Source: Sphingoaurantiacus capsulatus (GTDB lineage: Bacteria; Pseudomonadota; Alphaproteobacteria; Sphingomonadales; Sphingomonadaceae). From it: a stretch of DNA of 64,000 nt. Where the stretch lies: the NCBI RefSeq assembly GCF_042648405.1, contig NZ_JBHRXV010000010.1:1-64000 (forward strand), read 5' to 3'. A model generated the notes under the pieces. It had not been told where the DNA came from. It ran no database searches and worked only from the letters and a program-made list of their open reading frames with translations. Below are positions 45,649 through 54,097 of the stretch, piece by piece (position 1 is the stretch's first letter; each line of letters starts with the position of its first letter). Position numbers and translations under genes: made by a program.

Positions 45649-46539
45649 CTATTCCGCCGCTTCCCGCCGCTCCGGCAACAATCCCAACCCCGGCGCGCGT
45701 TCCAGCAGCATCTCGACGATCCGCGCCAAGGTGGCCGCGACCAGCGCGAAGCCGCCGTGGCGGGCGAGGCGGGCGGGGTCCATGTAGAGGGCGCGGTCGA
45801 CTTCGATCTGGACGACATGGACGCCGCGCAGGCGATCCGAATGATGGCGGGTGGTGTAGCCGCCGGCGTAGGGCGTGTTGCGCGCGACGCGGAAGCCCTG
45901 TGCAGCGATCTCGGCCTCGATGGCCTCGACCAGCGCCGGGGCGGCGGTGGTGCCGTGCAGGTCGCCGAGCACGAACTGCGGCGCGTTCGGCCCCGGCGGG
46001 GTCGGCATCGAATGGCAATCGAGCAGGATCGCAAAGCCGTGCCGGCGCAGCGCGCGGCCGACCAGCATGTCGAGCGCCGCATGATAGGGGCGATGGAGCG
46101 CCTTCACCCGCAATTCGACATCGGCAAGGCGCAGGCGGCTGGCGTAGATGTCGAGCCCGTGCGCGGCGATGCGCGGCAGGATGCCAAGACCGGCGGCGAC
46201 GCGGTCGCTGGCCTGGCCGGGCGACGGCGGCAGCGGGTCGGCGACCATCGCCGGGTCGATCTCGTCGGCGTCGCGGTTGAGATCGAGATAGGCGCGGCCG
46301 TAGCGCGCGGCGATCATCGGCGCGCCGACCGCGACCGCGGCGGCCAGCAGCTCGTCGACATAAGCGTCCTCGGCACGGCGAAGCTGGCCGAGCGACAGGC
46401 GCGACTGGGCGAGGAAGGCGCCGGGATATTCACGGCCGCTGTGCGGGCTCGCCAGTACCAGCGGCGACGCGGGCTCGGTCGGGCCGGTGATGCGGTAGGG
46501 CAGGCCTTCGGCAGTCGTGAGGGGGGCGGGCAAGGTCAT
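45649..46539 (-). CDS. N-formylglutamate amidohydrolase family protein
   Basis: 296 aa zinc hydrolase of the FGase family. Signature parts are LVLASPHSGREYPGAFLAQS near residue 28, the ED pair in RRAEDAYVDELLAAA, RAYLDLNRDADEIDPAM near 85, and LLDCHSMPTPPG near 175. Family members release formate from N-formylglutamate in histidine breakdown; no other hut gene is nearby, so the substrate here is not sure. The ATG at 46539 is chosen from the family N-terminus. It is divergent from cpdR, an arrangement often seen in alphaproteobacteria. Confidence 0.9.
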   Translation of the reverse strand: MTLPAPLTTAEGLPYRITGPTEPASPLVLASPHSGREYPGAFLAQSRLSLGQLRRAEDAYVDELLAAAVAVGAPMIAARYGRAYLDLNRDADEIDPAMVADPLPPSPGQASDRVAAGLGILPRIAAHGLDIYASRLRLADVELRVKALHRPYHAALDMLVGRALRRHGFAILLDCHSMPTPPGPNAPQFVLGDLHGTTAAPALVEAIEAEIAAQGFRVARNTPYAGGYTTRHHSDRLRGVHVVQIEVDRALYMDPARLARHGGFALVAATLARIVEMLLERAPGLGLLPERREAAE

Positions 46540-46738
46540 AGGGGCACGCACACTCTCGTGGCAAACGCGGGCGAATCGACGGTAGCGTGTGACGCGGCCA
46601 AGGGCCAGCGCGGGGGCGAGCAACGCTGTGCTCACGCCGATTTCGCTTCGCACTGGCGGTTTTTTAACGCTTTGGGGCTAGAAGCTTCCCGCCGCGAAGC
46701 GCAATATATCGACCATCCAACCAGAGCCGTAGCGACCC

Positions 46739-47116
46739 ATGCCCCGCATCCTGCTTGCCGAAGACGATGAGTCGATGCGCACCTTCCTCGTGCGCGCCAT
46801 CGAGCGTGCCGGATACGAAGTGACGGCGGTGGACCGCGGCACCTCGGCGCTGCCGCACATCGCCGGCGGCGACTATGATCTGCTGCTGACCGACATCGTC
46901 ATGCCCGAGATGGACGGCATCGAGCTGGCGCAGCGCGCCGCCGCCCTCGCGCCGCGCATGCGGGTGATGTTCATCACCGGCTTCGCCGCGGTGGCGCTGA
47001 ATGCCGGTTCGGGCGCGCCGGCGGGCGCCAAGGTACTGTCGAAGCCCTTCCACCTGCGCGACCTCGTCGCCGAGATCGACCGGCTGTTCGCCGAACCTGT
47101 CGTCAGCGCGTCATAA
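46739..47116 (+). CDS. cpdR: CpdR-like single-domain response regulator
   Basis: 125 aa receiver domain without an output domain. Phosphoacceptor D52 in LLLTDIVMPEMDG, acidic pair E8-D9-D10, T80 in MFITGFAAVAL, and K102 in VLSKPFHLRDLV are all in place. The LLAEDD...FITGFAAVALN...KVLSKPFHLRDL pattern is the strongly conserved CpdR type, which in Caulobacter, when unphosphorylated, primes the ClpXP protease for cell-cycle substrates. It lies just before tRNA-Val. The 199 bp upstream contain no ORF; TTTTTTAACG at about 46650 is the only AT-rich patch. Confidence 0.92.
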   Translation: MPRILLAEDDESMRTFLVRAIERAGYEVTAVDRGTSALPHIAGGDYDLLLTDIVMPEMDGIELAQRAAALAPRMRVMFITGFAAVALNAGSGAPAGAKVLSKPFHLRDLVAEIDRLFAEPVVSAS

Positions 47117-47160
47117 GCGCTTGCGCACCGGGCATCGCCCGACTATCTAGCCCTCCGCGT

Positions 47161-47235
47161 GGGCGCGTAGCTCAGTGGTAGAGCACTGTGTTGACATCGC
47201 AGGGGTCGCAAGTTCAATCCTTGCCGCGCCCACCA
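47161..47235 (+). tRNA. tRNA-Val (anticodon GAC), CCA encoded
   Basis: 75 nt folding as a full cloverleaf: acceptor GGGCGCG with CGCGCCC, D arm GCTC/GAGC, anticodon stem CTGTG/CGCAG with loop TTGACAT (anticodon GAC), T arm GCAAG/CTTGC with TTCAATC, discriminator A and encoded CCA. Reads GUC and GUU valine codons. Confidence 0.97.
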
Positions 47236-47311
47236 TTTAATCCCCAGAGCGATGTCAAAGCGGCTAAGCGCCGCTATCTGTGGCACCGTGATGCCGCTGG
47301 CAGGACAAAGC

Positions 47312-47719
47312 CTACCCGAGGTTGTAATCGTCAAGCGCCGCGACAGGCGCTCCGAGCGCACTGGCCAGCTTTCGCCGGGTTTCGCGCGTGCCGTAGACAA
47401 GACCGCGCTCGATCTTGTTGACGAAGGCCGGTGACAGCCTGGCTTCTTGCGCCAGCGCGACAGTCGTCAGTTTCCGATATGTCCGCCATGCTTTCACCGC
47501 GCTCAGGCCTTCATCGAGCATGAGGTCGACGACCTCGGCCGGGATGGTGCCTTCCGCTTCGGCCTGGGCGGTGAGGGCAGGGACCGCTGCAGCGTCGGCG
47601 GCATCAAGGCGGGCCTCCGCAGCCTCTCCCAGCGAGACCAGGCTTTCATATTCGGCGATCGGAACAACGACCGCTATGCGGGTGCCGTCGGCGCCGGTTA
47701 CATATTGCAGGTCGCGCAT
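47312..47719 (-). CDS. Xre-family antitoxin of a type II toxin-antitoxin pair
   Basis: 135 aa. The N-terminal part (GADGTRIAVVVPIAEYESLV) resembles the start of Phd/YefM-like antitoxins, and residues 80-125 are an Xre helix-turn-helix (KLTTVALAQEARLSPAFVNK, then IERGLVYGTRETRRKLASAL). It lies 35 bp after the toxin gene, the toxin-first order seen in HigBA-type systems. The ATG at 47719 has GGGAGG 5 nt upstream; an ATG at 47731 is less likely. It should neutralise the toxin and repress the operon. Confidence 0.85.
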   Translation of the reverse strand: MRDLQYVTGADGTRIAVVVPIAEYESLVSLGEAAEARLDAADAAAVPALTAQAEAEGTIPAEVVDLMLDEGLSAVKAWRTYRKLTTVALAQEARLSPAFVNKIERGLVYGTRETRRKLASALGAPVAALDDYNLG

Positions 47720-47754
47720 TGTGCCTCCCATCCGGTTGCTGGACTCAAGGTCGG

Positions 47755-48015
47755 TCAGTCGTAGATTTGCCGCCGGTGTCCAACCTTCAACACCGTCAGG
47801 ACGATCAGGGTCTCCGTGAAGATCACGCGATAGTCGCCGACACGCAGTCGCAGCGCGTCAACGCCTTGCAGCCTCTTGACGTTGTTCGCCAGCGATGCCG
47901 GATCGACGGCATATTGCTTCACCTTCGCGCGGATCAGCCTTGAGGCGGGCACATCGATCGAACGGAGCGCCTTGACTGCGGCTCGGCTGTATTCGATGCG
48001 GCGTTCGCCAGTCAT
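47755..48015 (-). CDS. RelE/ParE-superfamily toxin
   Basis: 86 aa. RIEYSRAAVKALRSIDVPAS begins the RelE fold and LRLRVGDYRVIFTETLIVLT is the core strand pair with the characteristic R-x-GDYRVIF motif; the C-terminus ends KVGHRRQIYD. Relatives are ribosome-dependent mRNA endonucleases that halt translation. It precedes the Xre antitoxin on the same strand and has an AT-rich palindromic promoter region just upstream. Confidence 0.9.
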   Translation of the reverse strand: MTGERRIEYSRAAVKALRSIDVPASRLIRAKVKQYAVDPASLANNVKRLQGVDALRLRVGDYRVIFTETLIVLTVLKVGHRRQIYD

Positions 48016-48033
48016 GAATCTCCATATTAGATA

Positions 48034-48058
48034 ATTTATGGCTATTCAAGTCATAAAT
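48034..48058 (-). promoter_or_regulatory. Palindromic operator/promoter of the toxin-antitoxin pair
   Basis: Perfect 7-bp inverted repeat ATTTATG (48034-48040) and CATAAAT (48052-48058) separated by 11 bp, in the only AT-rich stretch near the toxin start at 48015. Toxin-antitoxin operons are usually autorepressed through such a site. A TTGAAT inside it could serve as a -35 box on the minus strand, but no clear -10 follows at 17 bp. Confidence 0.5.
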
Positions 48059-48120
48059 GGAGAGGGAGGTGGCGCCCGCCGCCCCCTCCAAGACCAGCTA
48101 TCCGATCATAGCTCCGTTCC

Positions 48121-49131
48121 TCAGAACCACAGCCTGACGCCAGCGACGAACGCCCAGCCGCCGACATCCTCGCCCGCCGCACGGGCGAAGCGGGCGGTGT
48201 CGCCGAGACTGCGGGCATAGTCGATGCCGATGTAGGGTGCGACTTCGGGCGCCAGTTCATAGCGGAGCCGCAGCCCCGCCTCGACCGATGACAGACCCGA
48301 GCCCAGCCTGAGCGCCGGCACGTCCTGCGCTGACAGCTCCGCCTCGACCGAGGGTTGCAGGATGAGCTGGTTGGTCAGCCGCAGGTCATACTCCGCCTCG
48401 ATCGCGGCGGTGAGGTCGCCCCGGTCGGAGACGAAGGCGAACGCCTCGACCTCGAACCAGTAGACCGCCAGCCCCTCGATACCGAACGCGAAATGCGTGC
48501 GGTCGGGGCCTTCGCCGAAATCATAGCGGATGCCGGCTTGCAGGTTGAACCAGGGGTCGATGGCGCGCGAGTAGAGCGCCTGCACCTGCGCGGCTTCGAG
48601 CGCATGGCCGAAGCTGCCTTCGCCCTCGCTCTTCAGCCACAGCCGGTCATAGTCGCCGCCGAACCAGGCCTCGCCGTCCCAGCCATAGCCGTCGCGGCCC
48701 TCGACCACGCGATATTCGAAGCGGTCGAGCAGGTATTTGCCGCCGAGGAAGCCGCCATGCTCGGCGTAGATGGCGCGGCGGACGTCGGCCATTTCCTTGG
48801 GGTCCCAGACGGTGTCGGCGGCATGCTCGGGGCCGGAGCGCGCGGCGGCCGAGGGTGGCGCGACCGGCGGTGGAGCGGCGGCGCCGGGCGCTGCCGGGGT
48901 GCAATGGCCCATCGCGGCGTGCTCCGCCGGGCAGGCAGGGTCTTCATCGACCGGCGGCGGCGGGGGCGTGAGCACCGACGGTGTGCAATGGCCCATCGCC
49001 GCATGTTCGGCGGGGCACGACGGGTCTTCCACAGCAGCCGGCGGAGAGGCCGGTACGGCGCCATGACCGGCATGCTGTGCCAGCGCCGGCGTCGCGGCGA
49101 ATGCCGCCGCGAGGAGGAGGGCGCGGATCAT
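48121..49131 (-). CDS. copB: Copper resistance protein B
   Basis: 336 aa outer-membrane beta-barrel protein of copper resistance. The signal peptide is MIRALLLAAAFAATPALA. A metal-binding N-terminal part has two copies of CPAEHAAMGHCTP (residues 39-51 and 67-79) separated by Pro-rich linkers. The CopB domain follows from about 105: IYAEHGGFLGGKYLLDRFEY, then WLKSEGEGSFGHALEAAQVQ and alternating strands ending in VRLWF, a terminal Phe typical of outer-membrane proteins. The ATG at 49131 overlaps the copA stop (ATGA). Confidence 0.95.
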   Translation of the reverse strand: MIRALLLAAAFAATPALAQHAGHGAVPASPPAAVEDPSCPAEHAAMGHCTPSVLTPPPPPVDEDPACPAEHAAMGHCTPAAPGAAAPPPVAPPSAAARSGPEHAADTVWDPKEMADVRRAIYAEHGGFLGGKYLLDRFEYRVVEGRDGYGWDGEAWFGGDYDRLWLKSEGEGSFGHALEAAQVQALYSRAIDPWFNLQAGIRYDFGEGPDRTHFAFGIEGLAVYWFEVEAFAFVSDRGDLTAAIEAEYDLRLTNQLILQPSVEAELSAQDVPALRLGSGLSSVEAGLRLRYELAPEVAPYIGIDYARSLGDTARFARAAGEDVGGWAFVAGVRLWF

Positions 49132-50867
49132 TGGGCGCCTCCTGCCATCGGTCGGACCTTGACGACGTTCATCATCCCCGCGTGCATGTGGAACAGCAGG
49201 TGGCAGTGGAACGCCCAGTCGCCGGGCGCGTCGGCGGTGAGGTCGAAGCTCGCCTTGCCGCCGGGCATCACGTTGACGGTGTGCTTCACCGGATGGCCGT
49301 GCGCCTGCCCCGTCACCAGCTCGAAGAAATGGCCGTGGATGTGGATGGGGTGGTTCATCATCGAATTGTTGATGAGGTTCACCCGGACGCGCTCATTGAG
49401 CTCGAAGCGGATCGGCTCGACGCCCTCGTTCATCTTGCGGCCGTCGAACGACCACATGAACCGCTCCATGTTGCCGGTGAGGTGAATGTCCACCTGCCGG
49501 GCGGGCGGGCGCGTGTCGGGGAAGGGCACCAGCGGGGCGAGTTGGTGATAGGTCAGCACGCGGTGCGGCACCTTCTCGAGGCCCAAGGGCCGGTCGCCGG
49601 TGCGGTCGGCGGGCATCGGCGCGACCATGTCGACGCCGACGCCGACCTTCACGGTGTCGGGCAGCAACGACGTGTCGCGCATGCTGTGGTCCATCAGCGC
49701 GGCGGGCGCGCCGGGGGTGCAGTGGCCCATGGCGGCGTGCTCGGGGGCGCAGCTCTCGTCCTCGCCCGAACCGTGCGCCATGCCCATGTCGCGCATCGAC
49801 AGGGTGGGGCGTTCGCGCAGGACGGGCACCGCGGCGGTCATGCCGAGCTGGGGCGCTAGCGTGCCGCGGACGTAGCCGGAGCGGTCGATCGCCTCGGCCA
49901 TGAGGGTGTAAGCCTGATCGGCTGTCGGGGTGACGATCGCGTCATAGGTTTCGGCGACCGAGATCTGGAACTCGTCGGTCTCGACCGGGCGGACATGCGT
50001 GCCGTCGGCCTGCACGATGGTCATCGGCAGCCCGGGGATGCGAACGTTGAAGATGGTCATCGCCGAGGCGTTGATGAAGCGCAGCCGCACCCGCTCGCCG
50101 GGTTTGAACAGCCCGGTCCAGTTTTCCGCCGGGCCGTGGCCGTTCAGCAGGAAGCTGTAGGTGGTGCCGTTGATGTCGGCGATGTCGGTGGGGTCCATCC
50201 GCATCTCCCCCCACATCAGTTTCTCGGACGGGCTCATCGCGCCGTCGCCGAACACCTGCTTGCGGCGGTTGAAGTAGCCGCCCTTCTGCTTGACCTTCAG
50301 GAACAGCTTGTGCGGATGCTCGAACGTCCAGTCGGAAAGGACGATGACATGCTCGCGGTCATAGGGCGCGGGCTCGGCGCCGGCGGGGTCGATGACCAGC
50401 GGGCCGTAATGTCCCATCTGCTCCTGCAGCCCAGAATGCGAATGGTACCAGTAGGTGCCGAACTGTTTGATCGGGAACTCATAGGTGAAGCGGCTGTGTG
50501 GGCGGATGCCGGGGAAGCTGATGCCCGGCACCCCGTCCATATGGAAGGGCAGGATCAGCCCGTGCCAGTGGATCGAGGTATCCTCGTCGAGCGCGTTGTC
50601 GACGTGGATGCGGACGTTTTGCCCCTCGCGCAGGCGCACGAGCGGGGCGGGGAGGACGCCGTTCATGGTGATGGCGTGGGCGGAGCGGCCGCCGGTACTG
50701 AAATGCCCGTGCGCGACGCGCAGGGTGATTTCCTCGCCGGAGAGGACCGGCGGCAGGCCCGGCGTGCCGCTGCGCGCCCAGGCCGGGAACAGCCCGGCGG
50801 CGCCGAGCGCGGCGGCGCCCGAGAGGCCGGCGCGCAGCAGCGCCCGGCGGGGGAGGGGGTGGTTCAT
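49128..50867 (-). CDS. copA: Copper resistance multicopper oxidase CopA
   Basis: 579 aa periplasmic multicopper oxidase that oxidises Cu(I) or binds copper. The N-terminus has PRRALLRAGLSGAAALGAAG, a twin-arginine signal. The four copper-binding blocks are all present: HWHGLIL (100-106), WYHSHSG (140-146), HPIHIHGHFFEL near 490, and HCHLLFHMHAGM near 545. A Met/His-rich insert at 357-396 contains CAPEHAAMGHCTP (373-385), a near copy of the motif repeated in CopB. Start is ATG at 50867. Confidence 0.96.
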   Translation of the reverse strand: MNHPLPRRALLRAGLSGAAALGAAGLFPAWARSGTPGLPPVLSGEEITLRVAHGHFSTGGRSAHAITMNGVLPAPLVRLREGQNVRIHVDNALDEDTSIHWHGLILPFHMDGVPGISFPGIRPHSRFTYEFPIKQFGTYWYHSHSGLQEQMGHYGPLVIDPAGAEPAPYDREHVIVLSDWTFEHPHKLFLKVKQKGGYFNRRKQVFGDGAMSPSEKLMWGEMRMDPTDIADINGTTYSFLLNGHGPAENWTGLFKPGERVRLRFINASAMTIFNVRIPGLPMTIVQADGTHVRPVETDEFQISVAETYDAIVTPTADQAYTLMAEAIDRSGYVRGTLAPQLGMTAAVPVLRERPTLSMRDMGMAHGSGEDESCAPEHAAMGHCTPGAPAALMDHSMRDTSLLPDTVKVGVGVDMVAPMPADRTGDRPLGLEKVPHRVLTYHQLAPLVPFPDTRPPARQVDIHLTGNMERFMWSFDGRKMNEGVEPIRFELNERVRVNLINNSMMNHPIHIHGHFFELVTGQAHGHPVKHTVNVMPGGKASFDLTADAPGDWAFHCHLLFHMHAGMMNVVKVRPMAGGAQ

Positions 50868-50939
50868 CGAGATATGTCCCGTCGCGGGCCACGCGTCAGC
50901 GCGGCCGGTTGATGTGCGAAGGGCAGGACCGGCCTGCCG

Positions 50940-51251
50940 TCAGACGGCGAGGCGCGGAGGGGGTGTGTCGTGGTCGGGAAGAAGGTCGGCGAGCGGGGCG
51001 GGGCCGGTGCGCGCCGGCAGCGCGGCGGCCTGCTCGATGCGGGCGATCGGGCGCGGGGCGGCGATCTCGACCGCGGCGCAGCTGCCGCAGCGCATCTGCT
51101 TGGCGGGCGTTTGCTCGTCGCTTTGCTCGCTGCCGCCGCTGCAGTGATCGGACGCAGCGGTGGCGCTGACCGTCATGGCAGCGGCCATCGTCGACTGGCC
51201 GAAGACCAACCCGATCGCCAATGCGCAGATGAGAAGCCAGCGGCTCAGCAT
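50940..51251 (-). CDS. Small secreted Cys-containing protein upstream of copA
   Basis: 103 aa with a signal peptide (MLSRWLLICALAIGLVFG to AAA). The mature part has DHCSGGSEQSDEQTPAKQMR followed by CGSC, and a His-Asp pair near the end (LLPDHDTPPPRL). It is 72 bp upstream of copA on the same strand. Small secreted proteins with a few Cys and His are often first in sphingomonad cop operons, but I do not know the family. A copper-related periplasmic role is inferred from position. ATG at 51251 is chosen so that the signal is N-terminal; it lacks a clear ribosome-binding site. Confidence 0.65.
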   Translation of the reverse strand: MLSRWLLICALAIGLVFGQSTMAAAMTVSATAASDHCSGGSEQSDEQTPAKQMRCGSCAAVEIAAPRPIARIEQAAALPARTGPAPLADLLPDHDTPPPRLAV

Positions 51252-51357
51252 GGCGCGGAAACTACGCCTGGGGCGGCTGGCGCGCAAGCAAGCAACGTCG
51301 GCGTTCCATTGCGGCACCGCCCGGCCTATCAAGAGGCATGAGCGGGGGAATTTGTTC

Positions 51358-52665
51358 ATGAGCGATGCGCAGCCGGGTCTCGCAAGGCGGCTCGGGCGGT
51401 TCGACGCGACGATGCTCGTCATGGGCGGGATCGTCGGCGCGGGCATCTTCGTCAATCCGGCCGAGGTGGCGCGGCACGTCCAGACGCCGGGGCTGATCCT
51501 CGGGGCGTGGGCGGTCGGCGGGCTGGTCGCGCTGATCGGCGCCTTCGTCTACGCCGAGCTGGCGGCGCGGCGGCCGGATGTCGGCGGGCAGTACGCCTAT
51601 CTGCGCGATGCCTATGGGCCGGGGACGGCTTTCCTCTATGGCTGGTCGTTGCTGCTGGTCATCCAGTCGGGCGGCATGGCGGCGGTGGCCATCACCTTCG
51701 CGCGCTATCTCGGTGAGCTGGTGGTGCTGCCGTGGTCGGACACGGTAGTGGCGGTCGGGACCCTGGCGCTGCTGGTGCTGATCAACTGCCTCGGCGTGCG
51801 CGCGGGCAGCAATGTGCAGAATGCGCTGATGCTGCTGAAGATCGCCGCGATCGCCGCGCTGGTGGCGGTCGGCTGGTCGGTGGCGCCGGCGGCGGTGCCC
51901 GCGGCGGGAAGCGCGAGCGCGCCGCTCGAGTTCATGCTGCCGGCATTCGGCGCCGCGCTGATCCCGGTGATGTTCTCCTACGGCGGCTGGCAGACGACGA
52001 GCTTTGTCGCGGGCGAGATGCGCAATCCGGGGCGCGATCTTGCCTGGGGGCTGATGCTCGGCGTGGTCGGCGTGGTCGTGCTGTATCTGTCGGTCGTTTA
52101 TATCTGCGTGACGGCGCTCGGCGCGACCGGGCTGGCGGCGAGCACGACGCCGACGACCGACGTGATGCGCCTCGCGATGGGGCCGAAGGGCGCGGCGCTG
52201 ATCGCGCTCGGCATCACCATCTCGACGCTCGGGTTCCTCAGCCAGAGCATGCTGACCGCGCCGCGCGTCTATTTCGCGATGGCGGAGGACGGGCTGTTCT
52301 TCAAGTCGATCGCCAAGGTGCATCCGAAGACGCGGGTGCCGGTGTTCGCCATCCTGCTGCAGGGCGCGGTGGCGATGGTGATCGCGATGTCGGGGCAGTT
52401 CGGCGCGATCCTCAGCTATGTCGTCTCGGTCGATTTCATCTGGTTCGGGCTGACCGGCTTCGCGCTGTTCATCTTCCGCAAGCGCGAGGCGGCACCGGCG
52501 GCGTTCAACGCGCCGTGGCATCCGTACAGCACCGGGCTGTTCGTCGCGGCTTGCTGGATCGTCGTCGCGGCGACGATCTACACGCATCTGCTCAACAGCC
52601 TGATCGGCTTCGGCATCCTGCTCGCGGGGCTGCCGGCCTATCTCTACTGGTCGCGCCGCACATGA
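51358..52665 (+). CDS. Amino acid permease, APC superfamily
   Basis: 435 aa with about 12 membrane helices. The first helix holds the substrate-loop motif MGGIVGAGIFVNPAEVARHV, followed by AFVYAELAARRPDVGGQYAY and later FSYGGWQTTSFVAGEMRNPG, all typical of the APC family of amino acid/polyamine transporters. The ATG at 51358 has GGGGGAA upstream; the in-frame extension before it lies over the divergent small cop-operon gene. It shares four bases with the aminotransferase gene, suggesting uptake and transamination of the same amino acid. Substrate unknown. Confidence 0.9.
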   Translation: MSDAQPGLARRLGRFDATMLVMGGIVGAGIFVNPAEVARHVQTPGLILGAWAVGGLVALIGAFVYAELAARRPDVGGQYAYLRDAYGPGTAFLYGWSLLLVIQSGGMAAVAITFARYLGELVVLPWSDTVVAVGTLALLVLINCLGVRAGSNVQNALMLLKIAAIAALVAVGWSVAPAAVPAAGSASAPLEFMLPAFGAALIPVMFSYGGWQTTSFVAGEMRNPGRDLAWGLMLGVVGVVVLYLSVVYICVTALGATGLAASTTPTTDVMRLAMGPKGAALIALGITISTLGFLSQSMLTAPRVYFAMAEDGLFFKSIAKVHPKTRVPVFAILLQGAVAMVIAMSGQFGAILSYVVSVDFIWFGLTGFALFIFRKREAAPAAFNAPWHPYSTGLFVAACWIVVAATIYTHLLNSLIGFGILLAGLPAYLYWSRRT

Positions 52666-53750
52666 GCGGGCGGGCGCTGAGCTCGGTCTACATGCACTGG
52701 GCGAAGAACCAGCAAGCGGTGACCTATCATCTAGCGTCGAGCGAGGTGCCGCACTTCGCGCTCGACCGGCTGCCGGTGACGATCGCCGACCTCGAGCTCG
52801 ACGGCGCGAGCCGCCACCGCTTCGCCCCGCTGCGGCAGGCGATCGCGGCGCGGCAGGGGGTGGGGGTGGACACCGTCGTCATCGCCAACGGCACCTCGAT
52901 GGCGAACTTCCTCGCGATGGCGACCCTGATCGCGCCGGGCGACGAGGTGCTGGTCGAGACGCCCAATTACGAGCCGATGGTGGCGGCGGCATCGTTCCTC
53001 GGCGCGCGGATCACGACGTTCGAGCGCAAGGCGGAAACTGGCTTCGCGCTCGATCCGTCGGCGGTGGCGACGGCGATCAGTTCGCGGACCCGGCTGGTGC
53101 TGATCACCAATTTGCACAACCCGACCAGCGCCTTTGCCGGCGAGGCGGAGCTGCGGGCGGTGGGGGCGATTGCGGCGCGGCACGGCGCGCGGGTGCTGGT
53201 CGATGAGGTATATCTCGACGCGGCGTTCGACGCCGCGCCGCGGTCGGCAGCGTTGTTGGGGGACACCTTTGTTACGACCAGCAGCCTGACCAAGGTCTAC
53301 GGGATGAGCGGCATCCGCTGCGGCTGGATCCTCGCCGACAGCGAGCTGGCCGAGCGGATGTGGCGGCTCAATGAGCTGTTCGGGGTGGCGCAGCCGCATG
53401 CCGCCGAGCAGCTCGGCATCCTCGCGCTGGAGCATCTCGACACAGTGAAGGCGCCGCTGCCGGCGCATCTGGCGCGCAACCGGGCGCTTGCGCGCGACTT
53501 CCTCGCGTCGCGCGATGACCTGGAAGGCGAGATGCCGCCCTATGGCATCGTCGCCTTCCCGCGCTGGACGGGCGGCGATGTCGATGCGCTCAACGACCTG
53601 CTGCGCGGCCGCTACGACACCTCGATCGTGCCGGGACGCTTCTTCGGCGCGGCCGAGCATTTCCGCTTCGGCATCGGCGGTGACGCCGCGATGATCGAAG
53701 CGGGGCTCGCTCGCCTCGGCGATGCGATGGACGAGCTCACCCGCCGCTGA
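52662..53750 (+). CDS. PLP-dependent aminotransferase, class I/II fold
   Basis: 362 aa. The PLP lysine lies in TTSSLTKVYGMSGIRCGWIL near residue 210, the NLHNPTSAF segment near 150 matches the NxxNPTG region, and LVDEVYLDAAFD near 180 holds the Asp for the pyridine nitrogen. This is the fold type I aspartate-aminotransferase superfamily; the exact substrate is not readable. Overlap with the permease gene implies one operon and a shared amino-acid substrate. Confidence 0.9.
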   Translation: MSGRALSSVYMHWAKNQQAVTYHLASSEVPHFALDRLPVTIADLELDGASRHRFAPLRQAIAARQGVGVDTVVIANGTSMANFLAMATLIAPGDEVLVETPNYEPMVAAASFLGARITTFERKAETGFALDPSAVATAISSRTRLVLITNLHNPTSAFAGEAELRAVGAIAARHGARVLVDEVYLDAAFDAAPRSAALLGDTFVTTSSLTKVYGMSGIRCGWILADSELAERMWRLNELFGVAQPHAAEQLGILALEHLDTVKAPLPAHLARNRALARDFLASRDDLEGEMPPYGIVAFPRWTGGDVDALNDLLRGRYDTSIVPGRFFGAAEHFRFGIGGDAAMIEAGLARLGDAMDELTRR

Positions 53751-53955
53751 CGTTCTGTACAATGCGGTCAGCAAGCGGTGCCGTGGCAGGCCTCACGCGC
53801 ACAGGGATGTCGCCACCGCACTTTTTCCAGTAGCCCCCGATCACCTAATGGCACTGAATCATGTGCCTGCTGTCGGGCTGGTTCAGCGCGATCGGTGCGT
53901 AGAATCAGAAAGATAAGTCCTTTGATCGCGCCAAAGTGCCGATGCTTGCGGCAGT

Positions 53956-53984
53956 TTGACTAAGGCGTATTGCGAACATATAGC
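53956..53984 (+). promoter_or_regulatory. Sigma-70-like promoter for the DUF885 gene
   Basis: TTGACT at 53956-53961, a 17-bp spacer and TATAGC at 53979-53984, the best housekeeping-type promoter in the window. A direct repeat GCGAACAT at 53972-53979 and 53991-53998 overlaps the spacer, the -10 edge and the likely start site, a placement fit for a repressor. The rest of the 347-bp gap (53751-54097) is of lower GC and holds no gene that I can support. Confidence 0.55.
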
Positions 53985-54097
53985 CGCTTAGCGAACATTT
54001 ATCGGAAAAGCTTGTTCGGCGCGGTTACCCGGCACCCATGACGGTATCGACCGGTCGTTCCGCATCGGCGCCGAGCTGAGCCTCTGGGGGAGAGACC

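Noticed and set aside
47161..47320. tRNA-Val as an integration site with a duplicated 3' end (att site)
   Set aside because: I looked for a repeat of the tRNA 3' end farther downstream and noticed none, and there is no integrase gene in the window.
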